From contig CAZOEL010000055.1 in NCBI GenBank assembly GCA_964578835.1, forward strand, positions 1 through 47,401: DNA of 47,401 nt. The letters run 5' to 3'. Below the pieces are notes generated by a model, which worked only from the letters and a program-made list of their open reading frames with translations, had not been told where the DNA came from and made no database searches. The translations under genes and the position numbers were made by a program. Position 1 is the first letter of the stretch, and each line of letters begins with the position of its first letter. Source of the DNA: CAZOEL01 sp964578835. Lineage in GTDB: Bacteria; Desulfobacterota; Syntrophobacteria; Syntrophobacterales; Syntrophobacteraceae. Positions 6,677-16,228 of the stretch are shown in pieces.

Positions 6677-7798
6677 TCAAGCGCCTGATGCCGAAAGAGT
6701 AGCAGCGCGCTTCGACTGAGAGGAAACCCAGCGAACGATGCCTGCTGTAAGCCGCTCATTTTGCTCCGGGAGACGAATCGCTACGCGCGCGTGATGGTCT
6801 CCCAAACCCTCGAAAGAGCGGCAGTCACGGATCAGTATACATTCAGACGCCAAAAGATCTCGTTGCAGCGCATCTGCTGGCGGAAGCGCGCCGTTGAGCT
6901 CCATCAGCAGATAATTGGCATTTCCTTGAAAAACTTTGCATCCATCGAGAGTGGAAAGGCCGGCGAACATCTTCTCGCGCTCCCGATCGATGAGAGCAAG
7001 GGTCTTGTAGCGATATTCCTCTTGACGCAGGCAATAGGTCCCGGCGATCTGAGCCAGTGTGTTTACCGACCAGGGTGGAAGAGCGCTGCGCATCCTTTCG
7101 GCGATGGGCCTCGAGGTCAGAAGGTATCCCAGTCTCAATCCGGGTACTCCGAAGAATTTTGTCATAGAGCGAATGAGCACGAGGTTGGTGGAATCTTCGA
7201 GATGCTTTTTCAAGGACTGCTCTTCACAGAAATCGACAAATACTTCATCCACGATGGAAAATGCGTCCTGTTTGCGGCTCCATTGGATGAGCCATTCCCG
7301 GACGTCCTGTGATATGAGAGCGCCTGACGGGCTTCCCGGGTTGGTCAAAAGGATGGCCTCGGGCGTCGTCGCCTCACAAGCGCTCCGAAGTTGCTCCAAG
7401 GTTGGCTGAAAATCGGTGGCGCAAGTCGTGATGAGCTTGTGCAACTTAACGCCTTGTAGCTCGAACGCCTTTCGGTATTCGCTGAACGTGGGAAGCGAGA
7501 CCGTGGCGCTTTGGATGCCGAGCGCTATGGGAAGCCAGTAAATGAGCTCTGTAGAGCCGTTTCCCACCACGATATGCTCGCGGGAGATTCCGTGAAAATC
7601 GGAAAGAGCATCTATGAGGGCCGTGTTGCCGATGTCGGGGTAATGCTGTAGACGGTGAAAATAGGCAATGAATTCATCGGCGAGCCCTTCTGGTGGGCCA
7701 AACGGATTGATGCTCGCGCTGTAATCCAATATTTTGTCTGGAGAGCACCCCAGTCTGGATGCTGTTTCATAAACGTTGCCGCCGTGAGCGAGAGTCAT
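6677..7798 (-). CDS. cobD: L-threonine-O-3-phosphate decarboxylase (CobD)
   Basis: A 373-residue class-I PLP aminotransferase-fold protein. The opening LAHGGNVYETA and the segment DYSASINPFGPP (about 25-36) are typical of CobD. PLP contacts are visible: N153 in TNPGSPSG, D184 in IVDEVF, the Schiff-base lysine K214 in RSMTKFFGVPGLR, and R222. It makes (R)-1-amino-2-propanol phosphate, the linker of the cobalamin nucleotide loop, which CbiB attaches to cobyric acid. It follows cbiB in the same operon, with AAGGA before the ATG. Histidinol-phosphate aminotransferase is the nearest alternative, but context and N-terminus favour CobD (Salmonella naming). Confidence 0.92.
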   Translation of the reverse strand: MTLAHGGNVYETASRLGCSPDKILDYSASINPFGPPEGLADEFIAYFHRLQHYPDIGNTALIDALSDFHGISREHIVVGNGSTELIYWLPIALGIQSATVSLPTFSEYRKAFELQGVKLHKLITTCATDFQPTLEQLRSACEATTPEAILLTNPGSPSGALISQDVREWLIQWSRKQDAFSIVDEVFVDFCEEQSLKKHLEDSTNLVLIRSMTKFFGVPGLRLGYLLTSRPIAERMRSALPPWSVNTLAQIAGTYCLRQEEYRYKTLALIDREREKMFAGLSTLDGCKVFQGNANYLLMELNGALPPADALQRDLLASECILIRDCRSFEGLGDHHARVAIRLPEQNERLTAGIVRWVSSQSKRAATLSASGA

Positions 7799-7862
7799 GG
7801 AATTTTCCTTGTTTGTAAGATGTGGGAGCGACGCCGCCAGTCGTGGCTTGCTCCGACCCGTA

Positions 7863-8825
7863 TTAGCGGCTTACGATTATATAACGCGCAATGAGAGCGA
7901 TGATGAAGCAAAGGAATGATGTCGCATACATCAAGCGCACCATCGAACGATAGGCCGCAAGGGTCAATTCGTTTTCCGAATCTCCCAGGGTGGGTTTTTC
8001 TATCGCTTGGCCGAAATAGATGTTGGCGCCGCCGATTTGAATTTTCAGCGCGCCTGCCGCAGCGGCTTCCGGGTAACCCGCATTTGGGCTCTTCATTTTG
8101 CGGGCGTCCCTTCGCATAACGCGCCACGCGCTACGCCAGTCGAGCCTGAGGCATGCCGATGCTCCGATGAGCAGCAATGCGCTGAGCCTTGCCGGAATCA
8201 AGTTCGCCAAATCATCCATTCTGGCTGCAAACCAGCCGAAGTAAAGATATCGCTCGTTTTTGTATCCAACCATGGAATCCATAGTGTTTATCGCCTTGTA
8301 GATCATAGCCGCCGGAGGTCCGCCGATGGCCAGGTAAAAAAGCGGGGCGACGATTCCATCCGAAAGATTTTCTGAGACCGTTTCAACGAGAGCCCGCACG
8401 ATCTCCTTCTCATTGAGCTGCCCCGTATCCCGGCTCACAATTCTGGAGAGCCTCTCTCGCGCAAGGGGGAGATCCCCCTGCTGCAAAGCTCTTGCGACCT
8501 GCGCCGATTCTTTGTGCAAACTGCGGGTAGCCATGGTTGTATAGGCAATCCATATCAGGGCGGCGTGTCCGACTGCGGGATACAGGTGAGAGGCGGCTCC
8601 CATGACAGCAATTGTTCCGCTGTACACCGCCGTGATTGCGGACGCCCAGAATGCGCATCCTGCCATGCGCTGCAAAACGGGGGATGCGTGCTTGTCGTAG
8701 AAAATCCCATCGAGCCAGGCTATGAGCTTCCCTATCCAGCGGATCGGGTGGGGCAGCCGGCGCGGGTCGCCTAAAATCAAATCGAGTGCGTACGCCGCAC
8801 TCAAATGCCATGGTAGAAAAAACAA
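7863..8825 (-). CDS. cbiB: Adenosylcobinamide-phosphate synthase CbiB
   Basis: A 320-residue integral membrane protein. The N-terminal segment YALDLILGDPRRLPHPIRW (about 12-30) is the CbiB/CobD signature, and several hydrophobic helices follow. It joins aminopropanol phosphate to cobyric acid at the cytoplasmic membrane. The frame has no upstream ATG: the start is TTG at 8825, with GGAGA about seven bases before it. It lies 24 bases after cbiP and 64 before cobD in one operon, exactly the genes that make and consume the same linker. Confidence 0.93.
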   Translation of the reverse strand: MFFLPWHLSAAYALDLILGDPRRLPHPIRWIGKLIAWLDGIFYDKHASPVLQRMAGCAFWASAITAVYSGTIAVMGAASHLYPAVGHAALIWIAYTTMATRSLHKESAQVARALQQGDLPLARERLSRIVSRDTGQLNEKEIVRALVETVSENLSDGIVAPLFYLAIGGPPAAMIYKAINTMDSMVGYKNERYLYFGWFAARMDDLANLIPARLSALLLIGASACLRLDWRSAWRVMRRDARKMKSPNAGYPEAAAAGALKIQIGGANIYFGQAIEKPTLGDSENELTLAAYRSMVRLMYATSFLCFIIALIARYIIVSR

Positions 8826-8849
8826 TCTGCTCTCCGAAAAGGTTGTGGT

Positions 8850-10394
8850 CTATTTGAGGCCGATCAGCTCATATATGCGATTGATATCAGTATTTTTCCG
8901 GACATGCTCTGCCAGCCGGTCGTATTGCTCTTCTTTCCACTGCCGATAGGAAAAGGTGGCGGATAGAGCGATCTGTTTCCTTCCCGATCTTTGCTTGAGC
9001 GTTTCCAAAAAACTTCTCCTGAAACCGTCGTTATCGAATATCCCGTGTATATATGTGCCCCATGCTCTTCCATCAGGTTGTGTAAGTCCGTCGTTCGCCT
9101 CCTCGGCTGCTCCATCGCGTCGGAGTATCCGGAAAAGCGGCTTCGAAGCTCCAAGAGAAATGCTTCGTCCCATGTGGATTTCGTATCCGTAAAGCCTGGA
9201 GGCGTCAAAGCCTTCGAGCGCAGCTCCGGGAGCGAGCGTCGCTTCCACCTGAGAGGTTATCTTTTCGAGAAACATCTCGGTTTCCATCTCGAGGAGCCCG
9301 AGTCCAGCCACCTCTTTCAGGCCGCTCTCAACCCCGTGGGGATCTTTGACTTTGACGCCCAGCATCTGGTAGCCTCCACAAAGTCCCACGACGGTTCCAC
9401 CGGATTTGTAGAAGGCGATGAAGGCGTCGGCCAGCCCGGTTCGCTTCAATTGGTCGAGATCTTCCAGCGTGTTCTTGCTTCCAGGGATGATGATGGCGTC
9501 CAGTTGAAAGACTTTTTCCGGGCGATCGAAATAGATCAGCTCGACGCTCTCCTCATGTTCGAAGCAGTCGAAGTCGGTGTAATTCGATATGAATGGCAGC
9601 CGCACCACGCCGAGCGCGATCTTTTCCCCGTTGAGAGCGTTTTCGCTTCGCTGCATCCGCCTTGTCAGCGCAACGCTGTCTTCTTCCGGAATGGCGATAT
9701 TGCTGAAATGAGGAACAACCCCAAGCACGGGAAGGCCGGAGCGGGATTCGAGAATATCCACACCGCTCGTAAAAAGCTGCGGGTCTCCACGAAGCTTGTT
9801 TACGATAAACCCTCCGATTCTCTTCTTTTCCTCGGGCGTCATGAGCATGAAGCTTCCGAGAAGAGCTGCGAAAATTCCGCCTCGATCGATATCTCCGACC
9901 AAAATGCAGGGGGCGTCGGCCATTTCGGCCATCGCCATGTTGACAAGATCGTGCTCCTTGAGGTTGAGCTCCACGGCGCTGCCCGCTCCCTCCAGCACGA
10001 TCACGTCGTATTGACTGGCGAGGCGCTCGAAGCTTTCCCTGACTATCGGCGCCAGGCTTTTCTTGAATTCGTAGTATTCCCTGGCCAGGTAGTTCCCCAC
10101 GACCTTGCCCCTCACAATCACCTGTGAGCCCATATGACTCGTGGGCTTGAGAAGAATCGGATTCATGTCCACGTGAGGCTCGATTCCAGCTGCTTCCGCC
10201 TGCACCACCTGAGCCCGCCCCATTTCACCGCCCTCGGGCGTGATATAGGAATTGAGCGCCATGTTCTGTGCTTTGAAGGGCGCCGTTCGGTAGCCGTCCT
10301 GTTTCAAAATGCGGCAAAAAGCGGCTGTGAGCACACTTTTTCCCACATCGGAGCCGGTTCCCAGGAACATGAGCGTTTTTGCTTTTTTTGTCAT
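8850..10394 (-). CDS. cbiP: Cobyric acid synthase (CbiP/CobQ)
   Basis: A 514-residue protein, normal length. The N-terminal dethiobiotin-synthetase-like ATPase domain starts with the P-loop GTGSDVGKS (12-20) and the cobyrinate-binding KAQNMALNSY (41-50). The C-terminal class-I glutamine amidotransferase domain has the nucleophile C339 in GLCGGYQMLG and the catalytic H450 in GTYIHGIF. It amidates side chains b, d, e and g of adenosylcobyrinate a,c-diamide. It begins 15 bases after cbiA. No frameshift or missing residue seen. Confidence 0.96.
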   Translation of the reverse strand: MTKKAKTLMFLGTGSDVGKSVLTAAFCRILKQDGYRTAPFKAQNMALNSYITPEGGEMGRAQVVQAEAAGIEPHVDMNPILLKPTSHMGSQVIVRGKVVGNYLAREYYEFKKSLAPIVRESFERLASQYDVIVLEGAGSAVELNLKEHDLVNMAMAEMADAPCILVGDIDRGGIFAALLGSFMLMTPEEKKRIGGFIVNKLRGDPQLFTSGVDILESRSGLPVLGVVPHFSNIAIPEEDSVALTRRMQRSENALNGEKIALGVVRLPFISNYTDFDCFEHEESVELIYFDRPEKVFQLDAIIIPGSKNTLEDLDQLKRTGLADAFIAFYKSGGTVVGLCGGYQMLGVKVKDPHGVESGLKEVAGLGLLEMETEMFLEKITSQVEATLAPGAALEGFDASRLYGYEIHMGRSISLGASKPLFRILRRDGAAEEANDGLTQPDGRAWGTYIHGIFDNDGFRRSFLETLKQRSGRKQIALSATFSYRQWKEEQYDRLAEHVRKNTDINRIYELIGLK

Positions 10395-10409
10395 GAAGCT
10401 ATACTCTCT

Positions 10410-11813
10410 TCAATTTTTTGCTTGCCCCAAGTATTGGGAGCAATGCCGGACGAATGCCGCCGCGGCTCCAGGGGCGCTCCCCCAATGGTGATGAATATAG
10501 CCGGCAAGGACCGATCCGGCCGAATACCCCTCCATGCGGGATTCTACATGTTTTCTTTTCTTTAGCTGATAAGCACAGGAGAGCTTTTCGGGCTCCATTT
10601 CCACGATCTCGGAATAATGGAACTCATGCCCGCGAATAACTGCGCCGGATTCCCCCAAAAGGCACGGCTCCCGAAGTCTTACTTCAGTGTACCCGAGAGC
10701 TTTCCTCTTTTTGAGCATTCGCGTTCCAAACGGAAGCACCCCAGCCATAGGATACCTTTTTCCGTCAATGGTTTCAATAAAACGGCTCAAAACCATGAGG
10801 CCTCCGCACTCGGCGTAGATGGGCATCCCTTGTGACGCTCGCTGGCGTATGGATTCAAAGAATATGTTTTGGCCGGACAGATTCTGCGCGAAAAGCTCCG
10901 GGTATCCCCCGCCGAGGTAGAGGCCCGAAGCCTCATCCGGGATGTTCTCTCCGGCAAGAGGCGAGAAAAAGCGAAGGTCGGCCCCCGCATTGCGAAGCAT
11001 CTCGAAATTGTCCGGATAGTAAAAGCAGAAGGCTGCATCGCGCGCAACGGCAATAATCGTTGCACTCTGTTCCCGCTCTTCAGGCTTTTCCACGCCGCGA
11101 TGGAACTTTCCTCTTGGCCTGCATTGCGCTTTCTCAAAAAGGAGATCCAGGTCCACGCAGCGTTCGACAAGTTCGACTGCCGTCTTTCGCCACCCGGCAT
11201 TCAAAAAGACCTCATCGGCGGTTACGAGCCCCAGGTGGCGCTCCGGCATTTCAATGGAGCTCTCTCTCGGAATGCCGCCCAGTACGGGAATATCAGGCAT
11301 AGAAGCGGACATGGCTTCCTTGAGGTATCGGAGGTGGCCTTCTCCTCCTATCTTGTTGAAGATGACTCCGGCAATTTTGAGATCCGGGTCGAACCGACTG
11401 AATCCGTAAACCAGGGCCGCAGCGCTTCTGGCCATGCTGCGCGCGTCTACGATCAGCACCACGGGCAGGTCGAGCCATTTGGCCATCTCGGCGCTGCTTC
11501 CCGCTTCGCTCGTTCCGTCGTATCCGTCGTAAAGCCCCATGACTCCTTCCACGATTGCCATGTCCGCTCGAGAGAGTAGCCTCTGGTAAAGCCCTTCATT
11601 GTATTCGCGCGTGAGCATCCATCCGTCAAGGTTTCGGGATTCGAGTCCCGTAATCTGTGTATGGAAGCCGGGGTCGATGAAATCGGGCCCGACCTTGAAA
11701 GGCTGCACCTGAACGCCTCTGGCCTTGAAGGCGGCCATAAGAGCGAGGGAGATGGTCGTTTTGCCGCAGCCGCTTTGCGTTCCGGCAATAAGGAATGCGA
11801 ACTTTGAGCTCAT
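10410..11813 (-). CDS. cbiA: Cobyrinate a,c-diamide synthase CbiA
   Basis: The frame stays open upstream to 11936, but that part overlaps the helicase gene; the ATG at 11813 gives 467 residues, the usual CbiA length, starting 19 bases after the upstream stop. The P-loop GTQSGCGKTT (11-20) opens the ATPase domain and VGPDFIDPGFH follows. The glutaminase nucleophile is C336 in YAECGGLMVL and the tail has a His-rich YIHHHWGS. It amidates the a and c acetate groups of cobyrinate, the first step of this branch. The ribosome binding site is weak, which fits translational coupling. Confidence 0.95.
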   Translation of the reverse strand: MSSKFAFLIAGTQSGCGKTTISLALMAAFKARGVQVQPFKVGPDFIDPGFHTQITGLESRNLDGWMLTREYNEGLYQRLLSRADMAIVEGVMGLYDGYDGTSEAGSSAEMAKWLDLPVVLIVDARSMARSAAALVYGFSRFDPDLKIAGVIFNKIGGEGHLRYLKEAMSASMPDIPVLGGIPRESSIEMPERHLGLVTADEVFLNAGWRKTAVELVERCVDLDLLFEKAQCRPRGKFHRGVEKPEEREQSATIIAVARDAAFCFYYPDNFEMLRNAGADLRFFSPLAGENIPDEASGLYLGGGYPELFAQNLSGQNIFFESIRQRASQGMPIYAECGGLMVLSRFIETIDGKRYPMAGVLPFGTRMLKKRKALGYTEVRLREPCLLGESGAVIRGHEFHYSEIVEMEPEKLSCAYQLKKRKHVESRMEGYSAGSVLAGYIHHHWGSAPGAAAAFVRHCSQYLGQAKN

Positions 11814-11832
11814 GACGAATCTTTCTGATTCA

Positions 11833-14800
11833 TTATGCCGGGCTCCCTGGAGCTCCGACGGGGCGTTCCGATGTTCGATAAGATTCCCAATGGCGCAGAG
11901 CGGTCCAATAGATAACCGCATCGATCTCGTTTTCATTCAACATTCTGGCCTTGGCCCACATTTCTCGGTACGCCTGAAGCTGCGGAGCGTATTTCTCCAT
12001 TTCTTCCCTGAAGAATTCTTCCAGATTTTCGTCGTCTGACGATGGCGCGGATGTCTTGAAATCGATGAGGAGCCACTTTTCTCCATCATGCGCTGCAAGA
12101 TCGATGACGCCGGAATAGAGCGCTCTGGATGAATGCCAGGCCTCGAGAGGATGTTCAATGCATCGTTGTTCTTCGGGCAGATCATATAACCCGGCGAGCC
12201 ATGGATCGGCTATGCACCGGTCGACTTCTACAATAGAGCGGCGAGCCGTCTCGAGAGCTTCTTCTTCCTCTACTCCCTCTCTTATAAGGTAGCCGCAAAT
12301 CTCCTCGATGGATGGCAGAATCCCATGCTTTCCATAGGATTCCAGAAGCTTGTGAATGAGCGCGCCCCAGAGGGCCGAATCAGCGGAGGCCGTTTTGTGA
12401 CGGCTTGACGAGGATGTCTCCATGGGTGTAAAGGCCGATGGACTTCGGACCTGAAAGAATGGCCTTTCGCGTTCAAAAGGAGCCGGGCGGACAAGGATTT
12501 CCGGGGCTTCCTCAGGAGAAGAGAAGGAAACCGCAGCGGCTTTAGGCTCGACGTTTATCTGAAAATCGAGGTCTTTCGTCTTCAGGCTCTTTTCCCATCT
12601 GGATAGGCATTCATCAAGATTGCTCTCCTCTCCATCCATGGTGAAACTCTTGATATCGAGACTATCCGCAATGGAATAATGATCGTTCAACCAAGTCAAG
12701 GGTGTTTGTGCGGGAAAGACGGGAGACCCAGCATTTCCACGCCATGGAAGTAGGCCGCTCATATAAAGCTTGCTGCGGGCTCTGGTCACAGCCACGTAGA
12801 ATAGCCGTTTAGCTTCACCCCAGCGTCTGTCTATGTGGAGATTATGCAGCCATCGGTAGACCGGGTCCGGCTCGCCTCGGCGTCTGTCGGGCCGTGCGGC
12901 CAGGAGGTGGCGTTCGCTCGAGCCCGGAAGTCGCTCGAGGAGGTAGGGCGGTTGATTGCTCCTCTCTCTTAACGTGGGGCTCCAGTCCGTGAAGGGCAGG
13001 TAAACCGAATCGAACTCCAGCCCTTTGGCCTTGTGGATGGTCATGAGGGATATTTTCGATAGGGCGCTTTCAGGATCGACGGGCTCATAGGCGTGCTCGA
13101 GCAACTGATCGAGCCGCATGAGAGTTTGGATCGGCTCATGGACCTCAGCCTCTCTAACGAGATCGAAAAACCGCCTGCTTGATGCAAGGCCCCGACTGCC
13201 CCAACGCTTAGCCGCGCTTCGCGCTCCGCCAAGCGCAATCCAGGCGTCTTCCATGACATTCGCGAGCGGTTCATGGCCAAGGCGCCGTCTGACGCCCTTG
13301 AGATCTTCCCAGAATTGGGCGATGCGCTCGTCTTTTTGCGCAAAGGTCCGGATCTTTTCCACCCATGGCGCCGGCTCTTCCAGGGAGAGCGAATATATTT
13401 CCCTGTAGTTCAAGGACAGCCAGGGGCTTCGGAGCTGGGACGCCCAGGCGAGGTCATCGTGCGGAAGCACCAGGGCTCGACACAGTTGCCAGAGGTACTG
13501 GACTTCGGGACGCTCCAAAAGCTTGAGTCCTTCTGAAACCTGAACGGAAACGCCGTAGCGCTGCAACGCATCGAGGTAGATCGGCAGGTGAGTTCTGGTG
13601 AAAAGCAGAATGCCGGCCTCAAAATCTCCCCCATGACTATTTCTTGCTTCATGAATATGCCTTGCAAGCCAATCGGCTTCGCGGCGCCGGGCCGTCAGAG
13701 CGTCGGGGCGGGAGATGAAAAGAAACAGCTCCGGGATTGCCGGCGTGAAGGAGCCCGAGATGAATTTTGGCGATGCGGAAGAGCTTTTGAATGGAACTTC
13801 GTCCAGATCGGCCTTCGGGTCCGCCATGACAGTGCGATGGAACAAATCGTTGCACCATTCGATCAGATGGGGCTCCGAGCGAAAGTTGGTGGAAAGCGCA
13901 AGAGGCTCCAGTGGGAGCTTACGAAAGCCGTCGAGTGGGAGCCCGTTAAGCGCTTCGAGAAAGAGCCGCACTTCAGCTTTGCGGAAACCGTAGATGGACT
14001 GCTTCGGGTCTCCGACCACGAAAAGCGTCCGTCCTTCCTCGGAGCTCCAGCCCGCAAAGAGGCGTTGAAGCAGTTCCCATTGCCGATAGCTCGTGTCCTG
14101 AAACTCGTCTATTAGAACATGCCGAATTTGATGGTCTAAAAGCAATTGCAGGTCGGAGGGCTCCGAGCTGCTAAAAAGTCTTAGAGCTGCGGTCTCCAGA
14201 GTGGAAAAATCGAGAAGACGCCTGCTTCTGCAACGATCTTCGTATGCCTGCATAACGGCGTTCAAAAGTAAGATAAGATCCCAGAGCGTTTCAAAATCGG
14301 GAGAAGCCGCATCGATGCCGGGAAGCTCGCGAATTCTGTGGAGTCTATCGACTGCGGTGGATGCAAGAGACTCGATGGATGCGCCCCATTCTGTTTTCTT
14401 GAAACCGGAATAGAACCCGCTTGCGGGACCGAACTGCTTTCGGGGCTTTCCCTCTTTTGTGAGCAGCGCTTCTGTTATGGCCATCCACTGCGGGAGCTCT
14501 TCCCACGCGTGGCGGGGAACAACCGGAGGAAGCTTGGCCGCCAGTGCGGCGCCATTTCGATGGAGATCTGCCAGAAAGTCTGTCCAGAAGTGAGCTAGAG
14601 AGACGCTTTTGAAAGAGCTCTCGAGAGCGCCGAGCTCTGTTTCCACCAGTTCGCGGATGGAGCGAGAAACATAATCGACGGTTCGTTGCCTGTCCAAAAT
14701 CCCGATCAGGTCCACAAGCGCTTCGCGTCGCTGCATTAGGTCTTCCAACTCTGCGGAGAGCATGGGCCAGGAATTGTTCAGGTAGAGAAGACGGTTTTCC

Positions 14801-15387
14801 AGAGCGGATCTCTGCGGGCTCTCGGGCGGCTGCTCCATGATTTGGAGGAGGGTTCGATCGATGGCTTCGCGGAGAAAATAAATCTGATCCGGTTCTACAA
14901 GCAGGCTGGCGCCAGGGATGATTCCCGCCTCGAGAGGGGCCTGACTGACAAGGGCGTAGCAGAAAGAGTGGTAGGTCTGAATGCGCAGAAGCTCACCGCT
15001 AAGGATCAAATCCCGGCGCTTGTCGTGGCGCTCTAACGCTTTTTGTGCCGAAGCGAGCAGTTCTGCGTCGAGAGCGTTTTCGGAAGGCTGATTCGAAGCG
15101 GCCCGGCGCAGATATTTACCCACTCGCTCCTGCATCTCGCCGGCGGCTTTGTTGGTAAATGTCAGAGCGAGTATCTGCTGTGGATGATCCACCATGCCGA
15201 GCAGGCGCAAAAAGCGGGCGGTCAAAAGAAACGTCTTGCCCGAGCCGGCAGGAGCTTCCAGGTGAAAGCTTACCGCGGGATCAAGTGCGCGGGAGCGCTC
15301 GAAAGAATCGGCCAGCAAGGGCTCCGAGATGACCGGGGAAGCTTCCGTTGTGCGTTGGGGAGCGTCTTCGTCCAAAAGAGACTTCAT
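11833..15387 (-). CDS. UvrD/AddA-like helicase with C-terminal PD-(D/E)xK nuclease
   Basis: A 1184-residue superfamily-1A helicase. Motifs in order: Walker A APAGSGKT (45-52), motif Ia LTFTNKAAGEMQ, Walker B IDEFQDTS, motif III VGDPKQSIYGFRKAE, STNFRS, motif V MTIHKAKGLEF, and motif VI LFYVAVTRAR. The C-terminal part has the RecB-type nuclease core SGVIDLA...WLLIDFKTS and a downstream QLQAYREM. This is the architecture of AddA/RecB, which process double-strand ends for recombination. The start at 15387 has AAGGAAAAAGG upstream and avoids overlap with the next gene. No AddB-type partner is in the window. It is the first long gene of the cobalamin operon, an odd pairing. Confidence 0.93.
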   Translation of the reverse strand: MKSLLDEDAPQRTTEASPVISEPLLADSFERSRALDPAVSFHLEAPAGSGKTFLLTARFLRLLGMVDHPQQILALTFTNKAAGEMQERVGKYLRRAASNQPSENALDAELLASAQKALERHDKRRDLILSGELLRIQTYHSFCYALVSQAPLEAGIIPGASLLVEPDQIYFLREAIDRTLLQIMEQPPESPQRSALENRLLYLNNSWPMLSAELEDLMQRREALVDLIGILDRQRTVDYVSRSIRELVETELGALESSFKSVSLAHFWTDFLADLHRNGAALAAKLPPVVPRHAWEELPQWMAITEALLTKEGKPRKQFGPASGFYSGFKKTEWGASIESLASTAVDRLHRIRELPGIDAASPDFETLWDLILLLNAVMQAYEDRCRSRRLLDFSTLETAALRLFSSSEPSDLQLLLDHQIRHVLIDEFQDTSYRQWELLQRLFAGWSSEEGRTLFVVGDPKQSIYGFRKAEVRLFLEALNGLPLDGFRKLPLEPLALSTNFRSEPHLIEWCNDLFHRTVMADPKADLDEVPFKSSSASPKFISGSFTPAIPELFLFISRPDALTARRREADWLARHIHEARNSHGGDFEAGILLFTRTHLPIYLDALQRYGVSVQVSEGLKLLERPEVQYLWQLCRALVLPHDDLAWASQLRSPWLSLNYREIYSLSLEEPAPWVEKIRTFAQKDERIAQFWEDLKGVRRRLGHEPLANVMEDAWIALGGARSAAKRWGSRGLASSRRFFDLVREAEVHEPIQTLMRLDQLLEHAYEPVDPESALSKISLMTIHKAKGLEFDSVYLPFTDWSPTLRERSNQPPYLLERLPGSSERHLLAARPDRRRGEPDPVYRWLHNLHIDRRWGEAKRLFYVAVTRARSKLYMSGLLPWRGNAGSPVFPAQTPLTWLNDHYSIADSLDIKSFTMDGEESNLDECLSRWEKSLKTKDLDFQINVEPKAAAVSFSSPEEAPEILVRPAPFERERPFFQVRSPSAFTPMETSSSSRHKTASADSALWGALIHKLLESYGKHGILPSIEEICGYLIREGVEEEEALETARRSIVEVDRCIADPWLAGLYDLPEEQRCIEHPLEAWHSSRALYSGVIDLAAHDGEKWLLIDFKTSAPSSDDENLEEFFREEMEKYAPQLQAYREMWAKARMLNENEIDAVIYWTALRHWESYRTSERPVGAPGSPA

Positions 15388-15427
15388 CGAAGCCTTTTTC
15401 CTTTTCTTTCCGAGCCCGACATTAGTA

Positions 15428-15649
15428 CTACTGCTCCTGCTGCAGGTGTGACCATGCGGCATCCTCCTCTGGCCGAGTCCAGTCTTTCGCAAGAGCAGCT
15501 TCACTTAGCAGAGCAGTCTCTTCGCAGGATACGCTTGGCGCGTCTTCCGGGATCGCAATAAGCGCTCGCCGCGCTGATGCGAACTGCACTGGCTCAAGGA
15601 GACGCACCTTTCCTCGCTCATCGATTATCGCCTCAATTGTTTTGATCAT
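15428..15649 (-). CDS. Orphan antitoxin-like small protein
   Basis: A 73-residue protein starting MIKTIEAIIDERGKVRLLEP, a beta-rich opening typical of small AbrB-like/DUF104-like antitoxins that sit before PemK/MazF or PIN toxins; the C-terminal LSEAALAKDW and WSHLQQ segment is also typical of that group. The toxin normally begins at the antitoxin stop, but here the next gene on the same strand is the helicase, 40 bases on. It therefore looks orphaned. Family assignment is from memory of similar sequences, so moderate confidence. Confidence 0.65.
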   Translation of the reverse strand: MIKTIEAIIDERGKVRLLEPVQFASARRALIAIPEDAPSVSCEETALLSEAALAKDWTRPEEDAAWSHLQQEQ

Positions 15650-15871
15650 TCTCTCATCTCCATGACAACAATACTATATGCCTTCACTGCCTCGCATGTC
15701 GAGAGCGGAAAACAGCAGTAAGACTGGGGGAAGTCGAACACCTTCGTAAGCGGCGCGCGGCCAAAGAGCTTGAAGAAAACAGCGTCACGTGTCCTCGCGC
15801 GTCCACTTCACCAATTTATTAGCCCATGCTTGCTTGCAGGGCCACGAGATATGGGTTGATTCTATAAGCCG

Positions 15872-16228
15872 CTATCGGATCTCACGGGGTTCTAGGATCA
15901 GCTTGATTCCATCGAGGATCTGCCGCACCCGTCTCTTTGAGAGAGTTCCGATGAGATCACCCAATGAGCTTTTATCCACTGTAAAAAGCTGTGAGACAAT
16001 CACCACGTTTTGCTTTGGAAGATCGGCTTCACCTGGTTCAAGGAGGACATTTCCAGGCGCCGCAGCTCGCTTGAGATTGGATGAGAGAGCACAGACAACC
16101 ACCGTGTTGATGCGGCTTAGGTTGAAGACATTGTTTTGAACAACCACATGGGGATGGGTGTAGCCAGGAGCCGAATCCGAAGGTTCATCCAGTTCGATCC
16201 AGAAGATGTCTCCTTGCTGGATCACCAT
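15872..16228 (-). CDS. PemK/MazF family mRNA interferase toxin
   Basis: A 118-residue protein of normal length for the family. The opening QQGDIFWIELDEP and the strand HPHVVVQNNVFN match the PemK/MazF SH3-like barrel (RGDI.WV.L....G.RP.VVVQN), and VVVCALSSN is the conserved third strand. Family members cleave mRNA at short motifs. It overlaps the antitoxin stop by seven bases, so the pair is translationally coupled. Nothing is missing that I can see, so this is likely the only intact module in the 15.4-21.2 kb island besides vapBC further left. Confidence 0.9.
   Translation of the reverse strand: MVIQQGDIFWIELDEPSDSAPGYTHPHVVVQNNVFNLSRINTVVVCALSSNLKRAAAPGNVLLEPGEADLPKQNVVIVSQLFTVDKSSLGDLIGTLSKRRVRQILDGIKLILEPREIR

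Noticed and set aside
8991..10127. Long plus-strand open frame (378 codons) opposite cbiP
   Set aside because: Exact shadow of a clearly conserved gene on the other strand; its translation has no family character.
15388..15504. N-terminal extension of the AddA-like helicase
   Set aside because: It would overlap the antitoxin gene, and a better ribosome binding site precedes the internal ATG at 15387.
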